A DNA stretch of 64,000 nucleotides, from the NCBI RefSeq assembly GCF_033097505.1, contig NZ_AP028654.1, positions 2,252,001-2,316,000 on the forward strand, written 5' to 3'. Within the stretch, counting starts at the first letter, position 1; every line of letters starts with the position of its first letter. The position numbers were made by a program, and so were the translations under genes. Shown here one piece after another: positions 8,268 to 18,491 of the stretch. The notes below the pieces were generated by a model that saw only the letters and a program-made list of their open reading frames with translations, was not told where the DNA came from and did not search any database. This stretch comes from Helicovermis profundi (GTDB lineage: Bacteria > Bacillota > Clostridia > Peptostreptococcales > Acidaminobacteraceae).

Positions 8268-9014
8268 TCAATATTCCACTTTAACAAGACAAAGTGCTCC
8301 CGCCATTGCTTTATGCCCAACATCACTTAGCTCTCCTGAAATAAATGCATTTTCAATAGAATTTAAAGGAAGTTGTTTTAATCCAACTTGTATTAAAGTA
8401 CCTACAATTAATCTTTCCATATTTAACAAATAACTATTTGCCTTAATAGTTATAATTATTTCATTATTTGTTTCCTTAACATCTAACAAAAATATTTTTT
8501 TAACTGGATTTTTTACCTTCCTATTAGTAGTAAAGGCTAAAAAATCGTGTTCACCTTCAATATATTTTTCAGCCTTTTTCATTAATCCAACATTTAAATT
8601 TTGAACCATTAAGTTCACATAGTTTCTTTCAAATAAAGGACGATTTTGTGCATTATTTTTCCACAATCGGTATTCGTATGTTGCACTTTTAACTAGATAT
8701 TTACTTTGAAATCTTTCTTCAACTTTCTCAACATTAATAACTATAATATCATCAGGTAAATATTTTTCAAAATATTCATGTATTTCATTTTTTTTAAAGC
8801 TTCCATTTGGTGCTTTGAAATTAACTATTTGTTCTCTCGCATGAACACCAGCCGCAGTGTTAATAGCCCCAATTACTTCAATTTCCTGATTGTAAAGTTT
8901 TAATAATATTGTTTCAAGTTTTCCCTCTATACTTTTAGATGGATTATTCTTTTTCTTACTAAAACCCATATATTTATGACCATCATATGCTATTGTCATT
9001 TTATAATTTTGCAT
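8268..9014 (-). CDS. TruA-like tRNA pseudouridine synthase paralogue lacking the catalytic Asp
   Basis: A 248-residue protein with the TruA fold along its whole length: MTIAYDGHKYMGFSKK at the start, SIEGKLETIL, SATYEYRLW, HDFLAFT and NMERLIVGTLIQVG. In active TruA the motif GRTDAGVHA supplies the catalytic aspartate. Here the same place reads GAINTAAGVHA, encoded by GCG GCT, so the aspartate is alanine and the preceding Arg is also lost. The protein probably binds RNA without pseudouridylating it, or has another role. It follows rsmE with a 15-bp gap. RBS GGAG. A true TruA may exist elsewhere in the genome. Confidence 0.85.
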   Translation of the reverse strand: MQNYKMTIAYDGHKYMGFSKKKNNPSKSIEGKLETILLKLYNQEIEVIGAINTAAGVHAREQIVNFKAPNGSFKKNEIHEYFEKYLPDDIIVINVEKVEERFQSKYLVKSATYEYRLWKNNAQNRPLFERNYVNLMVQNLNVGLMKKAEKYIEGEHDFLAFTTNRKVKNPVKKIFLLDVKETNNEIIITIKANSYLLNMERLIVGTLIQVGLKQLPLNSIENAFISGELSDVGHKAMAGALCLVKVEY

Positions 9015-9029
9015 ATTAATCTCCTCAAT

Positions 9030-9791
9030 TTACCCCAAATCACCAATTTCGTATTGAATTATCGATGATATAACAAAGCCTGCAGTTTCTGTCCTAAGAA
9101 TTCTAGTTCCCAAATTAATAATATATGAATTACTTAGTTCCTTTAAAATATCAATTTCACTTTCTTCGAACCCACCTTCTGGTCCTATCACAATTGCAAC
9201 TTTTTTAGAATCTATGTTTTTTGACTTAATATCACTAAAAACTTTTTTAATGCCTGTATCTTCATCATTTTCATATGCAATAATAAGTAAATCATAATTT
9301 TTAGAAAGTATAACTAATCTATCCATATCAATAGATTCATTTATTTTTGGTATATAAGTTCTCTTCGATTGCTTAGCCGCTGCTTCAGCTATTTTTTGCC
9401 ATCTTTCTATTTTTTTATTTTCTGATTTTTTATCTTTAAAAAACGTTATACATCTATCAAAATTTACAGCAGTAAAAGTTTTTACTCCAAGTTCCGTGTT
9501 TTTTTGAATAATCAAATCCATTTTAGTACTTTTTGGTAAACCTTGATATATATCTATATTAATTGGTGATTCATAAACTTTCTCTATTTTTTCAATAATA
9601 CGAAATTCTACACTTTCACTTGTAATATTTTGCAATTCACCAAGGTACACTTCACCTGAAGAAACACATATTTCAGCATCATCTCCTAAATTCATTCTTA
9701 GCACCTTAAGGATGTGGTTTACATCAGTTTTTTCGCTTACTGTAGCTATATTATCAGAAACATTTTCTTTTTTAATAAAAAATCTATTCAT
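9030..9791 (-). CDS. rsmE: 16S rRNA m3U1498 methyltransferase RsmE
   Basis: A SPOUT-class methyltransferase of about 253 residues that methylates U1498 of 16S rRNA. The C-terminal knot shows IVIGPEGGFEESEID and LGTRILRTETAG, the SAM-binding motifs of RsmE; the N-terminal PUA-like part includes HILKVLRMNLGD. The frame is open to a TTG at 9803, but the ATG at 9791 gives the standard MNRFF start and overlaps the end of prmA by 8 bp, indicating coupling. Confidence 0.95.
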   Translation of the reverse strand: MNRFFIKKENVSDNIATVSEKTDVNHILKVLRMNLGDDAEICVSSGEVYLGELQNITSESVEFRIIEKIEKVYESPINIDIYQGLPKSTKMDLIIQKNTELGVKTFTAVNFDRCITFFKDKKSENKKIERWQKIAEAAAKQSKRTYIPKINESIDMDRLVILSKNYDLLIIAYENDEDTGIKKVFSDIKSKNIDSKKVAIVIGPEGGFEESEIDILKELSNSYIINLGTRILRTETAGFVISSIIQYEIGDLG

Positions 9792-10731
9792 TATCTTCAC
9801 CAAGTTTTGATACTATAGCAGACCACTCTCCTACAGTTTTAGTGTCTAAAACGACTAATCCATTTTCTTTAAGTGCACTGAGAACCATATCAAGTTTACC
9901 ATTAATAATACCAGATGCTATAAAAACTGAATCTTTATTTAAAAATTTATGAATATTAACCGAAAGCATTGCAATAACCTCTGCTATAATATTTGCTACA
10001 ACTATATCTGCTTTCCCTTTTACAACTTCCATTAAGTCGCCTTCTTTTACTTCAACAATATTTTCTAAATTATTAATTCTAACATTTTCTGTAGTTGTTC
10101 TTACTGCTTCTGAATCAATATCACCAGCAATAACCTTTTTCGCACCTAGTTTTGCTGCCGAGATTCCAAGAATTCCACTCCCGCAACCAATATCAAATAC
10201 AAAGCTATTTTCTTTAATGTATTCTTCTATAAATTCTACACACATACTTGTCGTTTCGTGTGTACCAGAACCAAAAGCACCACCTGGATCTATTTCAATA
10301 ACGATTTCATCTTTTTTAGAATTATATTCTTCCCAAGAAGGTTTAATAACAATATTTTCTCCTATTTTAAATGTTTCATAATATTTTTTCCATTCGTTTG
10401 CCCAGTCAGTATCTTTCACAACTTCCGCGCTAACTTCATCAATATGACAATCAATTCCTTCATTTTTTAATGAATCAACTTTCTCTTTTATTATACTCAA
10501 AATATCTTCAATATCATCTGTCTCAAAATAACATTTTATAATAGCGCCATTATATTCAAATTCAACTTTTTCCTTATCGAAATAATCCCAATCACCCTTA
10601 TAAGAATCAGAATAAATTTCATCATTAGGATCTATAATTTCAATTCCATCTACATCAACATCATATAAAATACCATTAATTACTTCAATTGATTCCGTTT
10701 TTGTTTTAATAATTACTTGATACCACTTCAT
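9784..10731 (-). CDS. prmA: Ribosomal protein L11 methyltransferase PrmA
   Basis: PrmA trimethylates ribosomal protein L11. The SAM-binding core carries DPGGAFGSGTHETT, VFDIGCGSGILGISAAKLGA and the catalytic-region motif VVANIIAEV. Length 315 from the ATG at 10731, which has GGAGG seven bases upstream. A longer frame to 10764 would begin inside a dispersed repeat and adds a non-conserved MFSKSIYGGSL, so it is rejected. It follows dnaJ, as in many Firmicutes, but a terminator and repeats lie between. Confidence 0.95.
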   Translation of the reverse strand: MKWYQVIIKTKTESIEVINGILYDVDVDGIEIIDPNDEIYSDSYKGDWDYFDKEKVEFEYNGAIIKCYFETDDIEDILSIIKEKVDSLKNEGIDCHIDEVSAEVVKDTDWANEWKKYYETFKIGENIVIKPSWEEYNSKKDEIVIEIDPGGAFGSGTHETTSMCVEFIEEYIKENSFVFDIGCGSGILGISAAKLGAKKVIAGDIDSEAVRTTTENVRINNLENIVEVKEGDLMEVVKGKADIVVANIIAEVIAMLSVNIHKFLNKDSVFIASGIINGKLDMVLSALKENGLVVLDTKTVGEWSAIVSKLGEDNE

Positions 10732-10751
10732 TAAACTACCTCCATATATAC

Positions 10752-10843
10752 TCTTAGAAAACATAATCTAGGTCCTTTTTAGAGTTCTTTATCCCCCACT
10801 TTTTTAAGTAGTGGGGGTATTAGAACTCTAAGGCATCGGATAA
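10752..10843 (-). repeat. Dispersed structured repeat, copy A (truncated)
   Basis: About 92 bp of the dispersed repeat also found near 20.8, 29.9, 32.5 and 43.3 kb. The CCCCCACTT/AAGTGGGGG hairpin nested in AGAGTTCT/AGAACTCT and the GGCATCGGAT end are present; the other hairpin (CTCCC/GGGAG) is missing. The truncation point falls about 20 bp upstream of the prmA start. It has the same orientation as copy B and opposite to C, D and E. Confidence 0.85.
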
Positions 10844-10864
10844 ATATATAATATATCATAAAAC

Positions 10865-10900
10865 AAAAAAAATATACATCAAAATTATAGATGTATATAC
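10865..10900 (-). terminator. Rho-independent terminator downstream of the dnaJ 3' region
   Basis: On the minus strand ATATACATC pairs with GATGTATAT and is followed by eight T residues. It closes transcripts that cross the tandem repeats after dnaJ and separates the heat-shock operon from prmA. Confidence 0.8.
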
Positions 10901-10908
10901 TTAAGACA

Positions 10909-11227
10909 CTTACAGCATAGCTGCGAAGCGAAGCGCATTACCTTGGAACATTCTATTTGATACACCAAAATATTATTATAAGCACTATATCGTCGCAAGA
11001 ATATATCACCCTTTCGCCAAAAGGCAAAAATTTCATGTATATGCGGAGCGCACATTACAGCAAAGCTGTGAAGCGAAGCGCATTACCTTGGAAAATTCTA
11101 TTTGATACACCAAAATATTATTATAAGCACTATATCTTTGCAAGGATATATACCCTTTCGTAAAAAGGCAAAAATTTCATGTTTATGCGAAGCGCGCCTT
11201 ACAGCAAAGCTGTGAAGCGAAGCGCAT
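10909..11227. repeat. 145-bp tandem repeat, two full units and a partial third
   Basis: Units begin with TTACAGCA(A/T)AGCTG at 10910, 11055 and 11199, so the periods are 145 and 144 bp. Each full unit contains CATTACCTTGGAA, TTCTATTTGATACACC, an AAATATTATTATAAGC segment and a ...GGCAAAAATTTCATG...GCG(A/G)AGCGC end. The third unit stops after its first 28 bp. The units differ at a few positions only, suggesting recent duplication. The reading frame over the repeats lacks any known domain. The 400 bp between dnaJ and prmA hold nothing else beyond the terminator and repeat copy A. Confidence 0.9.
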
Positions 11228-11243
11228 AAACATGAAATTTTCT
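11170..11243. repeat. Large inverted repeat ending at the dnaJ stop
   Basis: AAAATTTCATGTTTATGCG near 11170-11190 pairs perfectly over 19 bp with CGCATAAACATGAAATTTT near 11221-11241. The loop holds an inner AGCGAAGCG-type palindrome and the partial third tandem unit. In the dnaJ transcript this would form a long hairpin directly at the 3' end of the gene and could stabilise or terminate the message. Confidence 0.75.
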
Positions 11244-12391
11244 TATTTTTTCAACCCATCTTTTAATTTATTTAATATACCTTTATCTTTTCCACCAACT
11301 TTTGAAAGGTCTTCTCCCATTGTAAGTGCATATTTCCTAAGTTCTTCTTTCTGTTTTCCATTAAGATTTTTTGGAACAACAATATTTACTTTAACGTACT
11401 GGTCACCTCTACCATAAGCGTTTAAGTTTGGAACACCTTTACCTTTTAACCTAAATGTTTTACCACTAGGTGTTCCTGGAGTTATCTTATATGAAACTTT
11501 ACCATCTAAAGTTGGTACAGTAATTTCAGCTCCTAAAACCGCCTGAGCAAAAGTTATATCAATATCTAAGAAAATATCTTCTCCATCTCTTTTAAAGATT
11601 TTATGAGAAAGTACCCTTATAACTACATAAACATCCCCTCTAGGTCCACCTTTTGTTCCAAGATCAGATTCTCCTCTAAGGGTTAACTGAGCACCATTAT
11701 AAACTCCTGCCGGAATATTAACTTTAATAGTTTTCTTTTTCTTAACTTTTCCTTTTCCTTTACAAGTATGGCAAGGATTTTCAAATACTTTTCCTTTTCC
11801 TTGACATACATCACATTTTTTAACCGAAATTGATTCTCCAAATAAACTTCTTTGGGAATATCTAAGTTCACCTGAACCTCCGCACTTAGTACAAGTAGTC
11901 GTCTTAGATCCAGGTTCAGCACCTTCTCCTCCACAAGTTGGACATTCTTCAGTACGATAGAATTCAATTTCTTTTTCGCATCCAAACACAGCTTCTTCAA
12001 AAGTTAATGTAATATCTGCCCTAACATCATTTCCTTTTCTAGGACCATTTCGTCTAGACGAAGACGAAAATCCACCAAATCCACCGCCAAACATTTCATT
12101 AATAATATCTTCAAATCCGCCAAAACCTGCACCGCCACTAAATCCTCCGCCGCCAGCATTTTGATTTACACCTGCATGTCCAAATTGATCATAAAGTGAT
12201 CTTTTTTCCTTATCACTTAATATTTCATAAGCTTCATTTGCTTCTTTAAATTTTGATTCAGCATCTTTATTATCCGGATTTCTATCTGGATGATATTTCA
12301 TAGCTAATTTTCTATAGGCTTTTTTTAGTTCTGCTTCATCAGCATTTTTACTAACACCTAAAATGTCATAATAATCTCTCTTATCACTCAA
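11243..12391 (-). CDS. dnaJ: Chaperone protein DnaJ
   Basis: Hsp40 co-chaperone that stimulates DnaK ATPase and binds unfolded substrates. Residues 1-70 are the J domain with the HPD motif (YHPDRNP). Next is a Gly/Phe-rich linker ([14 protein letters not shown]), then four CxxCxGxG zinc repeats ([32 protein letters not shown]) and the two beta-barrel C-terminal domains. Length 382 is normal. The start is a TTG at 12391 with GGCGGGAAG upstream. Last gene of the CIRCE-controlled hrcA-grpE-dnaK-dnaJ operon. Confidence 0.98.
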   Translation of the reverse strand: MSDKRDYYDILGVSKNADEAELKKAYRKLAMKYHPDRNPDNKDAESKFKEANEAYEILSDKEKRSLYDQFGHAGVNQNAGGGGFSGGAGFGGFEDIINEMFGGGFGGFSSSSRRNGPRKGNDVRADITLTFEEAVFGCEKEIEFYRTEECPTCGGEGAEPGSKTTTCTKCGGSGELRYSQRSLFGESISVKKCDVCQGKGKVFENPCHTCKGKGKVKKKKTIKVNIPAGVYNGAQLTLRGESDLGTKGGPRGDVYVVIRVLSHKIFKRDGEDIFLDIDITFAQAVLGAEITVPTLDGKVSYKITPGTPSGKTFRLKGKGVPNLNAYGRGDQYVKVNIVVPKNLNGKQKEELRKYALTMGEDLSKVGGKDKGILNKLKDGLKK

Positions 12392-12428
12392 GTCTTCCCG
12401 CCTCTCTTTATCGTAGTATTATATCACT

Positions 12429-12455
12429 TAAAGACACCAATTAAGGTGTCTTTAA
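12429..12455 (-). terminator. Intercistronic hairpin between dnaK and dnaJ
   Basis: AAAGACACC and GGTGTCTTT pair across TTAATT. On the minus strand only a short TTTAAG follows, so it is a weak terminator or an mRNA-processing or stabilising hairpin, which would set dnaJ lower than dnaK. A TATAAT lies just behind it, but no good -35 could be placed. Confidence 0.6.
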
Positions 12456-12461
12456 AAAATA

Positions 12462-14324
<1,863 letters not shown>

Positions 14325-14328
14325 TTAA

Positions 14329-14937
14329 TTAACAAGATACTTTTACCATTGAATGTCTAATCACTTTACCATTCATTTCATATCCCTTTTGAAATTCTTC
14401 AATAACAATATCCGCCTCAACACCTTCTTTTTCTTCTGTCATAACAGCATGGTGCTTATCATGATCAAAAGGAGTATTAAGTGCTTTTACTTCTTTAACT
14501 CCATTTTTATCTAAAAAGTCCATAAGACTTTTTTTAATTAATTCAATTCCTTCAAGCAATGCTGGATTTTCTTCAAGGTCAATACTAGAAAAACCTCTTT
14601 CAAAATTATCTACAACTGGAAGAAGATCTACAAATAATTTTTCGTTGGCATATTTATAAATATCTGCTTTTTCTGTAGTAGCACGTCTTCTAAAATTTTG
14701 ATACTCCGCATTTAGTCTCAAAAAGCTATCTTTTGTTTCGGCAAGTTCTTTTTTTAGTTTATCAACTTCTGAAAGTTCCTGATCATTTTCTTTAGTGTTT
14801 TTTTCTATTTCTTCATCAATCTTTTCTTCGCTTAATTTCTCAGCTTCGTCAATTTCCTTAGCTTCATTCTCTAAGGAATTTTTCAATTCTTCTTCAAGAA
14901 TTTCTTCTTTTATCTTTTCATTTTTTTTACTTGTCAA
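14329..14937 (-). CDS. grpE: Nucleotide exchange factor GrpE
   Basis: GrpE releases ADP from DnaK. The 202-residue protein has a long acidic coiled-coil N-terminus (residues 5-70, Glu/Lys rich), the conserved RLNAEYQNFRRRATTEKADIYKYA and the C-terminal beta wing with PFDHDKHHAV and GYEMNGKVIRHSMVKVS. The start is a TTG at 14937 with GAGGTG six bases upstream. It lies 13 bp after hrcA. Confidence 0.96.
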   Translation of the reverse strand: MTSKKNEKIKEEILEEELKNSLENEAKEIDEAEKLSEEKIDEEIEKNTKENDQELSEVDKLKKELAETKDSFLRLNAEYQNFRRRATTEKADIYKYANEKLFVDLLPVVDNFERGFSSIDLEENPALLEGIELIKKSLMDFLDKNGVKEVKALNTPFDHDKHHAVMTEEKEGVEADIVIEEFQKGYEMNGKVIRHSMVKVSC

Positions 14938-14950
14938 ATTCTACACCTCT

Positions 14951-15979
14951 TTATAAATATATTCCAGAGAAAATTTCAGATAAAGTTTCTCTTATATAAT
15001 CTACAACACTGATAACAATATCATAATTCATTCTTTTAGGACCAATAACACCAATCTTGCCAATGTATTCTCCATTAAATTTATATGAAGTTGCTACCAT
15101 ACTACAATCACTAAATTCCTTAATGGAAAGTTCTGAACCAATTTTGACAGAAATACTTTCTGAAACATCTGCAAACAATTCATATAAATCTTTTTTGTTT
15201 TCAAAAATATTAAGCAAAACACTTGCCTCTTCAATACTTTTAAACTCTGGAGAATTAAATAAATTACCTGTTCCATTAACATAAAGTTCAACTTCATCCA
15301 TTTCTCTAAAAATATCTCTCATAATAGGAACCAAATAATCAATAAAATTTGAATACTCAGGAAACTCTTTCTTTAAATTATTTACAAGTTTTATATTTAT
15401 TTCTTCAATAGTAATTCCTTTAAGCAATTTAAGAAGAGAATCATTAACAATATCAAGCACTTCTTGAGAAATTCCATTTAAAAGTATTGGCAAACTTTTG
15501 TAAGTTCCTGAATCGGATACAAAAATCATAAGAACTTTTGAATCACTTATTCTTACAAACTTCATGTTTTTTAGCCTACTTTTATTGAACTGGGGCATTG
15601 ATACTATACCAACATATCCTGTTAGATCTGATAAAAGCTGGACAGTTTGATTTATTATATCATCCGCTTCAATAACCTTATTTAATAGAAGCTCTCTTAT
15701 AATATTTCTTTTTTCTCTAGCTATTATAATATCCTTATCCATTAAATTATCAACATACAATCTATATCCTCTATCAGAAGGAATACGACCAGATGATGTG
15801 TGGGGCTGAAGTAAATAACCAAGTTCTTCAAGATCAGCCATCTCATTTCTAATAGTTGCTGAGCTAATACCAAGAGGATATTTTTTTGCAATCGTTCTTG
15901 ATCCAACCGGGTGAGCAGTATTGATAAAATCATCAATAATAACTTGAAGTATTTTCATTTTTCTTTCGCTATTTTTCAT
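14951..15979 (-). CDS. hrcA: Heat-inducible transcription repressor HrcA
   Basis: HrcA represses the dnaK operon by binding CIRCE and is itself folded by GroEL. The N-terminal winged helix (SERKMKILQVIIDDFI..PVGSRTIAKKYPLGISSATIRNEMADLEELG) and the SGRIPSDRGYRLYVD segment are diagnostic; 342 residues is normal. It is first in the operon and directly behind the CIRCE site, so it is autoregulated. RBS GAGGTGAAG. Confidence 0.98.
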   Translation of the reverse strand: MKNSERKMKILQVIIDDFINTAHPVGSRTIAKKYPLGISSATIRNEMADLEELGYLLQPHTSSGRIPSDRGYRLYVDNLMDKDIIIAREKRNIIRELLLNKVIEADDIINQTVQLLSDLTGYVGIVSMPQFNKSRLKNMKFVRISDSKVLMIFVSDSGTYKSLPILLNGISQEVLDIVNDSLLKLLKGITIEEINIKLVNNLKKEFPEYSNFIDYLVPIMRDIFREMDEVELYVNGTGNLFNSPEFKSIEEASVLLNIFENKKDLYELFADVSESISVKIGSELSIKEFSDCSMVATSYKFNGEYIGKIGVIGPKRMNYDIVISVVDYIRETLSEIFSGIYL

Positions 15980-15992
15980 ATCTTCACCTCTA

Positions 15993-16019
15993 TCAGCACT
16001 CTTCGTATTCGAGTGCTAA
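15993..16019. promoter_or_regulatory. CIRCE operator for HrcA
   Basis: The 27-bp inverted repeat TCAGCACTC-N9-GAGTGCTAA differs from the consensus TTAGCACTC-N9-GAGTGCTAA at one base. It lies between the promoter at 16034-16062 and the hrcA start, in the 5' leader. Confidence 0.97.
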
Positions 16020-16033
16020 CACCTTACACTAAT

Positions 16034-16062
16034 AAGATACCATCACAAATAAAATTTGTCAA
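16034..16062 (-). promoter_or_regulatory. Sigma-A-type promoter of the heat-shock operon
   Basis: On the minus strand TTGACA is followed after 17 bp by TATCTT; transcription would start just ahead of CIRCE and hrcA. Confidence 0.85.
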
Positions 16063-16095
16063 CGGTATCAATATAAATATTTTGTAAAGAAATTG

Positions 16096-17187
16096 TTAAA
16101 AGTCAAGTTCAATTACATTTTCAACAAATATAGTTCTTTCGTCTATTAAATCAAGGTCATATGATTTCTTTAAATCATCCTTATCAATTATTCTGACAAG
16201 TGGTCTGCTAGGGTATTCTCTCCTATACTTCACCACTATAGCTTCTCTATTATCAGAGAGTTTAACACCACTTCCTGGAGGATATATACAGATATTTTCA
16301 ACAAAATGTCTATATATATTTCTATCGAGTTTAAAAACTGCATCTGTCATCAGTATCTCAAGAGCTTTATACATTGGGATTCTCTTTCTGTATACTCTGT
16401 CATTTGTAATTGCATCAAAAATATCACATAGAGTTACAATTCTAACAAACTCTGGTATATCTTTAGATTCGATTCCACTAGGGTAACCTGATCCATCAAG
16501 TTTTTCGTGATGTTTTATTATTATTTGTTTAACATAGGCTGATAAAGCTACATCCTTTTTTACTATTTCAAAACCATATTTTGCATGATTCTTAATTTCA
16601 TCAAATTCATCATCAGTAAGGGGTTCTTTTTTATTAATAAGTTCATTTTTCACATTGATTTTACCGATATCATGAAGCAGTGCCCCTATTGCTATTTGCT
16701 CAATCATCTTATAATTATATTTTAATGATTTTGACGTAAGTATAGAAAGGATTGCAACATTTACACTATGCTTATATGTATACATATCCGTTCCCATAAG
16801 TTCTGTAACTGAATAAAGTACATCTTTATTACTCATAATATTTTCAATAAGTGCTTTTACAAGATCTTGAACTATTTTAAATGTTTCAAGTGGTACAAAG
16901 CCTGAAACATTTTTATTTTTATCACCAAAAATAGCATCGTCCATTACTTTTTTCATCGAGGTTACAAACTTAGCCATATGTTCTTCATCAACAACATTAT
17001 TAATTTCAATTCCTTTTGAAATTTCATCGTCAATATAAATAAAATAAATATCATGTTCAAATATTTTATCTATCAGCCCTTTAGTTAATTTTACCCCTTT
17101 TCCAAGAAGTAGATTTCCATTTTCTGAAAAAATTGGCCTACCAACAAATTGTCCGATTTTTACTTTAGATGTACTTAATAATCTCAT
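16096..17187 (-). CDS. HD-GYP domain protein, probable c-di-GMP phosphodiesterase
   Basis: A 363-residue soluble protein. The HD-GYP half (about 135-285) has HSVNVAILS, LLHDIGKI, HAKYGFEIV, HHEKLDGSGYPSGI and LCDIFDAIT, covering the metal ligands and the GYP signature, so c-di-GMP hydrolysis to GMP is likely. The N-terminal ~120 residues resemble the variable domain often found with HD-GYP in Clostridia and are not a known sensor. The 80-residue tail is unassigned. hemW lies 33 bp upstream in the transcript. A second turnover enzyme besides the EAL protein at 6-7.7 kb. Confidence 0.92.
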   Translation of the reverse strand: MRLLSTSKVKIGQFVGRPIFSENGNLLLGKGVKLTKGLIDKIFEHDIYFIYIDDEISKGIEINNVVDEEHMAKFVTSMKKVMDDAIFGDKNKNVSGFVPLETFKIVQDLVKALIENIMSNKDVLYSVTELMGTDMYTYKHSVNVAILSILTSKSLKYNYKMIEQIAIGALLHDIGKINVKNELINKKEPLTDDEFDEIKNHAKYGFEIVKKDVALSAYVKQIIIKHHEKLDGSGYPSGIESKDIPEFVRIVTLCDIFDAITNDRVYRKRIPMYKALEILMTDAVFKLDRNIYRHFVENICIYPPGSGVKLSDNREAIVVKYRREYPSRPLVRIIDKDDLKKSYDLDLIDERTIFVENVIELDF

Positions 17188-17220
17188 TTCATCACCTACA
17201 TATGTTATAGTATAAAATTT

Positions 17221-18366
17221 TTACTCTGGAATAAATTCGACAAATACTTGATTTGATATATCTATTCCTAATTTTGTTAAATATATTTTATTATTTTCAT
17301 GTATGATTAACTGCTTTTTTTTAAGTGTTTCTATTTTATCAAAATACTTTACTTTAAAATCAATTCCAAACTCTTCATTAATACTTACAATATCTATTCC
17401 TTTATTAAGCCTAAGCCCCAAAATAATTTTCTCATATAGGGATTCTTCTTTATTTATATATTCTTCGTTCTCTACGCTAATAATACCTTTTTCAATATTT
17501 TTTTTATATACTTCTATATTTGAAACATTATTAAATCTTTTTTCATTAACTAAACTACTACTCGATAAACCTAAGCCCAAATACTCATCTCTTTCCCAGT
17601 ATAGCAAATTATGTTTTGACTCATAATTTACTTTAGCAAAATTACTGATTTCATATTGATAGTATCCATTTTCTTTTAAATATTCTACTATATAATGATA
17701 CATTTCTCTCTCAATTTCTTCCGAAGGAAGAATTAATAGATCTTTTTCATCCATATTATATAACTTTGTTCCTTTTTCAAGTTTCAAACTATATACAGAA
17801 ATGTGTTTTGGTTCAATTGATACAATTTTTTTTATATCATTTTTTACATCCTCTAAAGTTTGTTCTGGAAGCCCAATAATAAGATCAATACTAATATTAT
17901 CTAATCCTTTAGATTTGATTAAATTAAAGTTGTCTAAAAATTCTTCATAGCTATGAGTTCTACCTATTTTCTTCAAAATTTTATTTTTTGTACTTTGTAA
18001 GCCTAAAGATATCCTATTAATACCTATACTTAAATAGTCATCAATTTTTTTTTCATTTACTGTATTTGGGTTACATTCTATTGTAAATTCATCTAGATAT
18101 TTTAAATTGAAATTAGATTTTAATACTTCATATAACTTAACTATAAATTTAGAATCAATAAAGCTAGGTGTTCCGCCTCCAATAAAAATGGTGTCTACTT
18201 TTTTATTATTATATTCATTTAAATTCCCATATAGCTTAATTTCACTATATAGACTTTTCATATAGCTATTTATCAATTCATCGTTTGCTTTAAATGAATT
18301 AAAATCACAATAATAACATTTGCTTTCACAAAATGGTATATGAATATATATTCCAAATTTTTTCAT
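17221..18366 (-). CDS. hemW: Radical SAM protein HemW (heme chaperone)
   Basis: HemW binds heme and a [4Fe-4S] cluster and was formerly called oxygen-independent coproporphyrinogen III oxidase. The N-terminal YIHIPFCESKCYYCDFNSF contains the CxxxCxxC cluster site; TIFIGGGTPSF, NRISLGLQS and the HemW-type C-terminal winged helix follow. Length 381. It is downstream of lepA, the usual clostridial order. Confidence 0.93.
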   Translation of the reverse strand: MKKFGIYIHIPFCESKCYYCDFNSFKANDELINSYMKSLYSEIKLYGNLNEYNNKKVDTIFIGGGTPSFIDSKFIVKLYEVLKSNFNLKYLDEFTIECNPNTVNEKKIDDYLSIGINRISLGLQSTKNKILKKIGRTHSYEEFLDNFNLIKSKGLDNISIDLIIGLPEQTLEDVKNDIKKIVSIEPKHISVYSLKLEKGTKLYNMDEKDLLILPSEEIEREMYHYIVEYLKENGYYQYEISNFAKVNYESKHNLLYWERDEYLGLGLSSSSLVNEKRFNNVSNIEVYKKNIEKGIISVENEEYINKEESLYEKIILGLRLNKGIDIVSINEEFGIDFKVKYFDKIETLKKKQLIIHENNKIYLTKLGIDISNQVFVEFIPE

Positions 18367-18394
18367 ATATCCTCCAATTTAATACTATCTTCAA

Positions 18395-18422
18395 AAGGGC
18401 TTTGGAATTTTCCAAAGCCCTT
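18395..18422 (-). terminator. Perfect hairpin between lepA and hemW
   Basis: AAGGGCTTTGGAA and TTCCAAAGCCCTT form a 13-bp perfect stem with a two-base loop. On the minus strand TTTT and then purines follow, so termination may be partial and hemW may be read through. It lies 29 bp upstream of the hemW start. Confidence 0.75.
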
Positions 18423-18491
18423 ATAGTTATACCCATTATTAATGAAATAAAACGATTATTTATCCAATGCCTAGCGTTCTAATATTCCAAC

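Noticed and set aside
10957-11163. 68-codon plus-strand frame across the tandem repeat
   Set aside because: It repeats itself with the 145-bp unit (FDTPKYYYKHYIFARIYTLS), has no ribosome site and no known domain; it is a by-product of the repeat.
11683-12000. 105-codon frame inside dnaJ
   Set aside because: Alternate frame of the zinc-finger region; Lys/Leu-rich translation without ribosome site.
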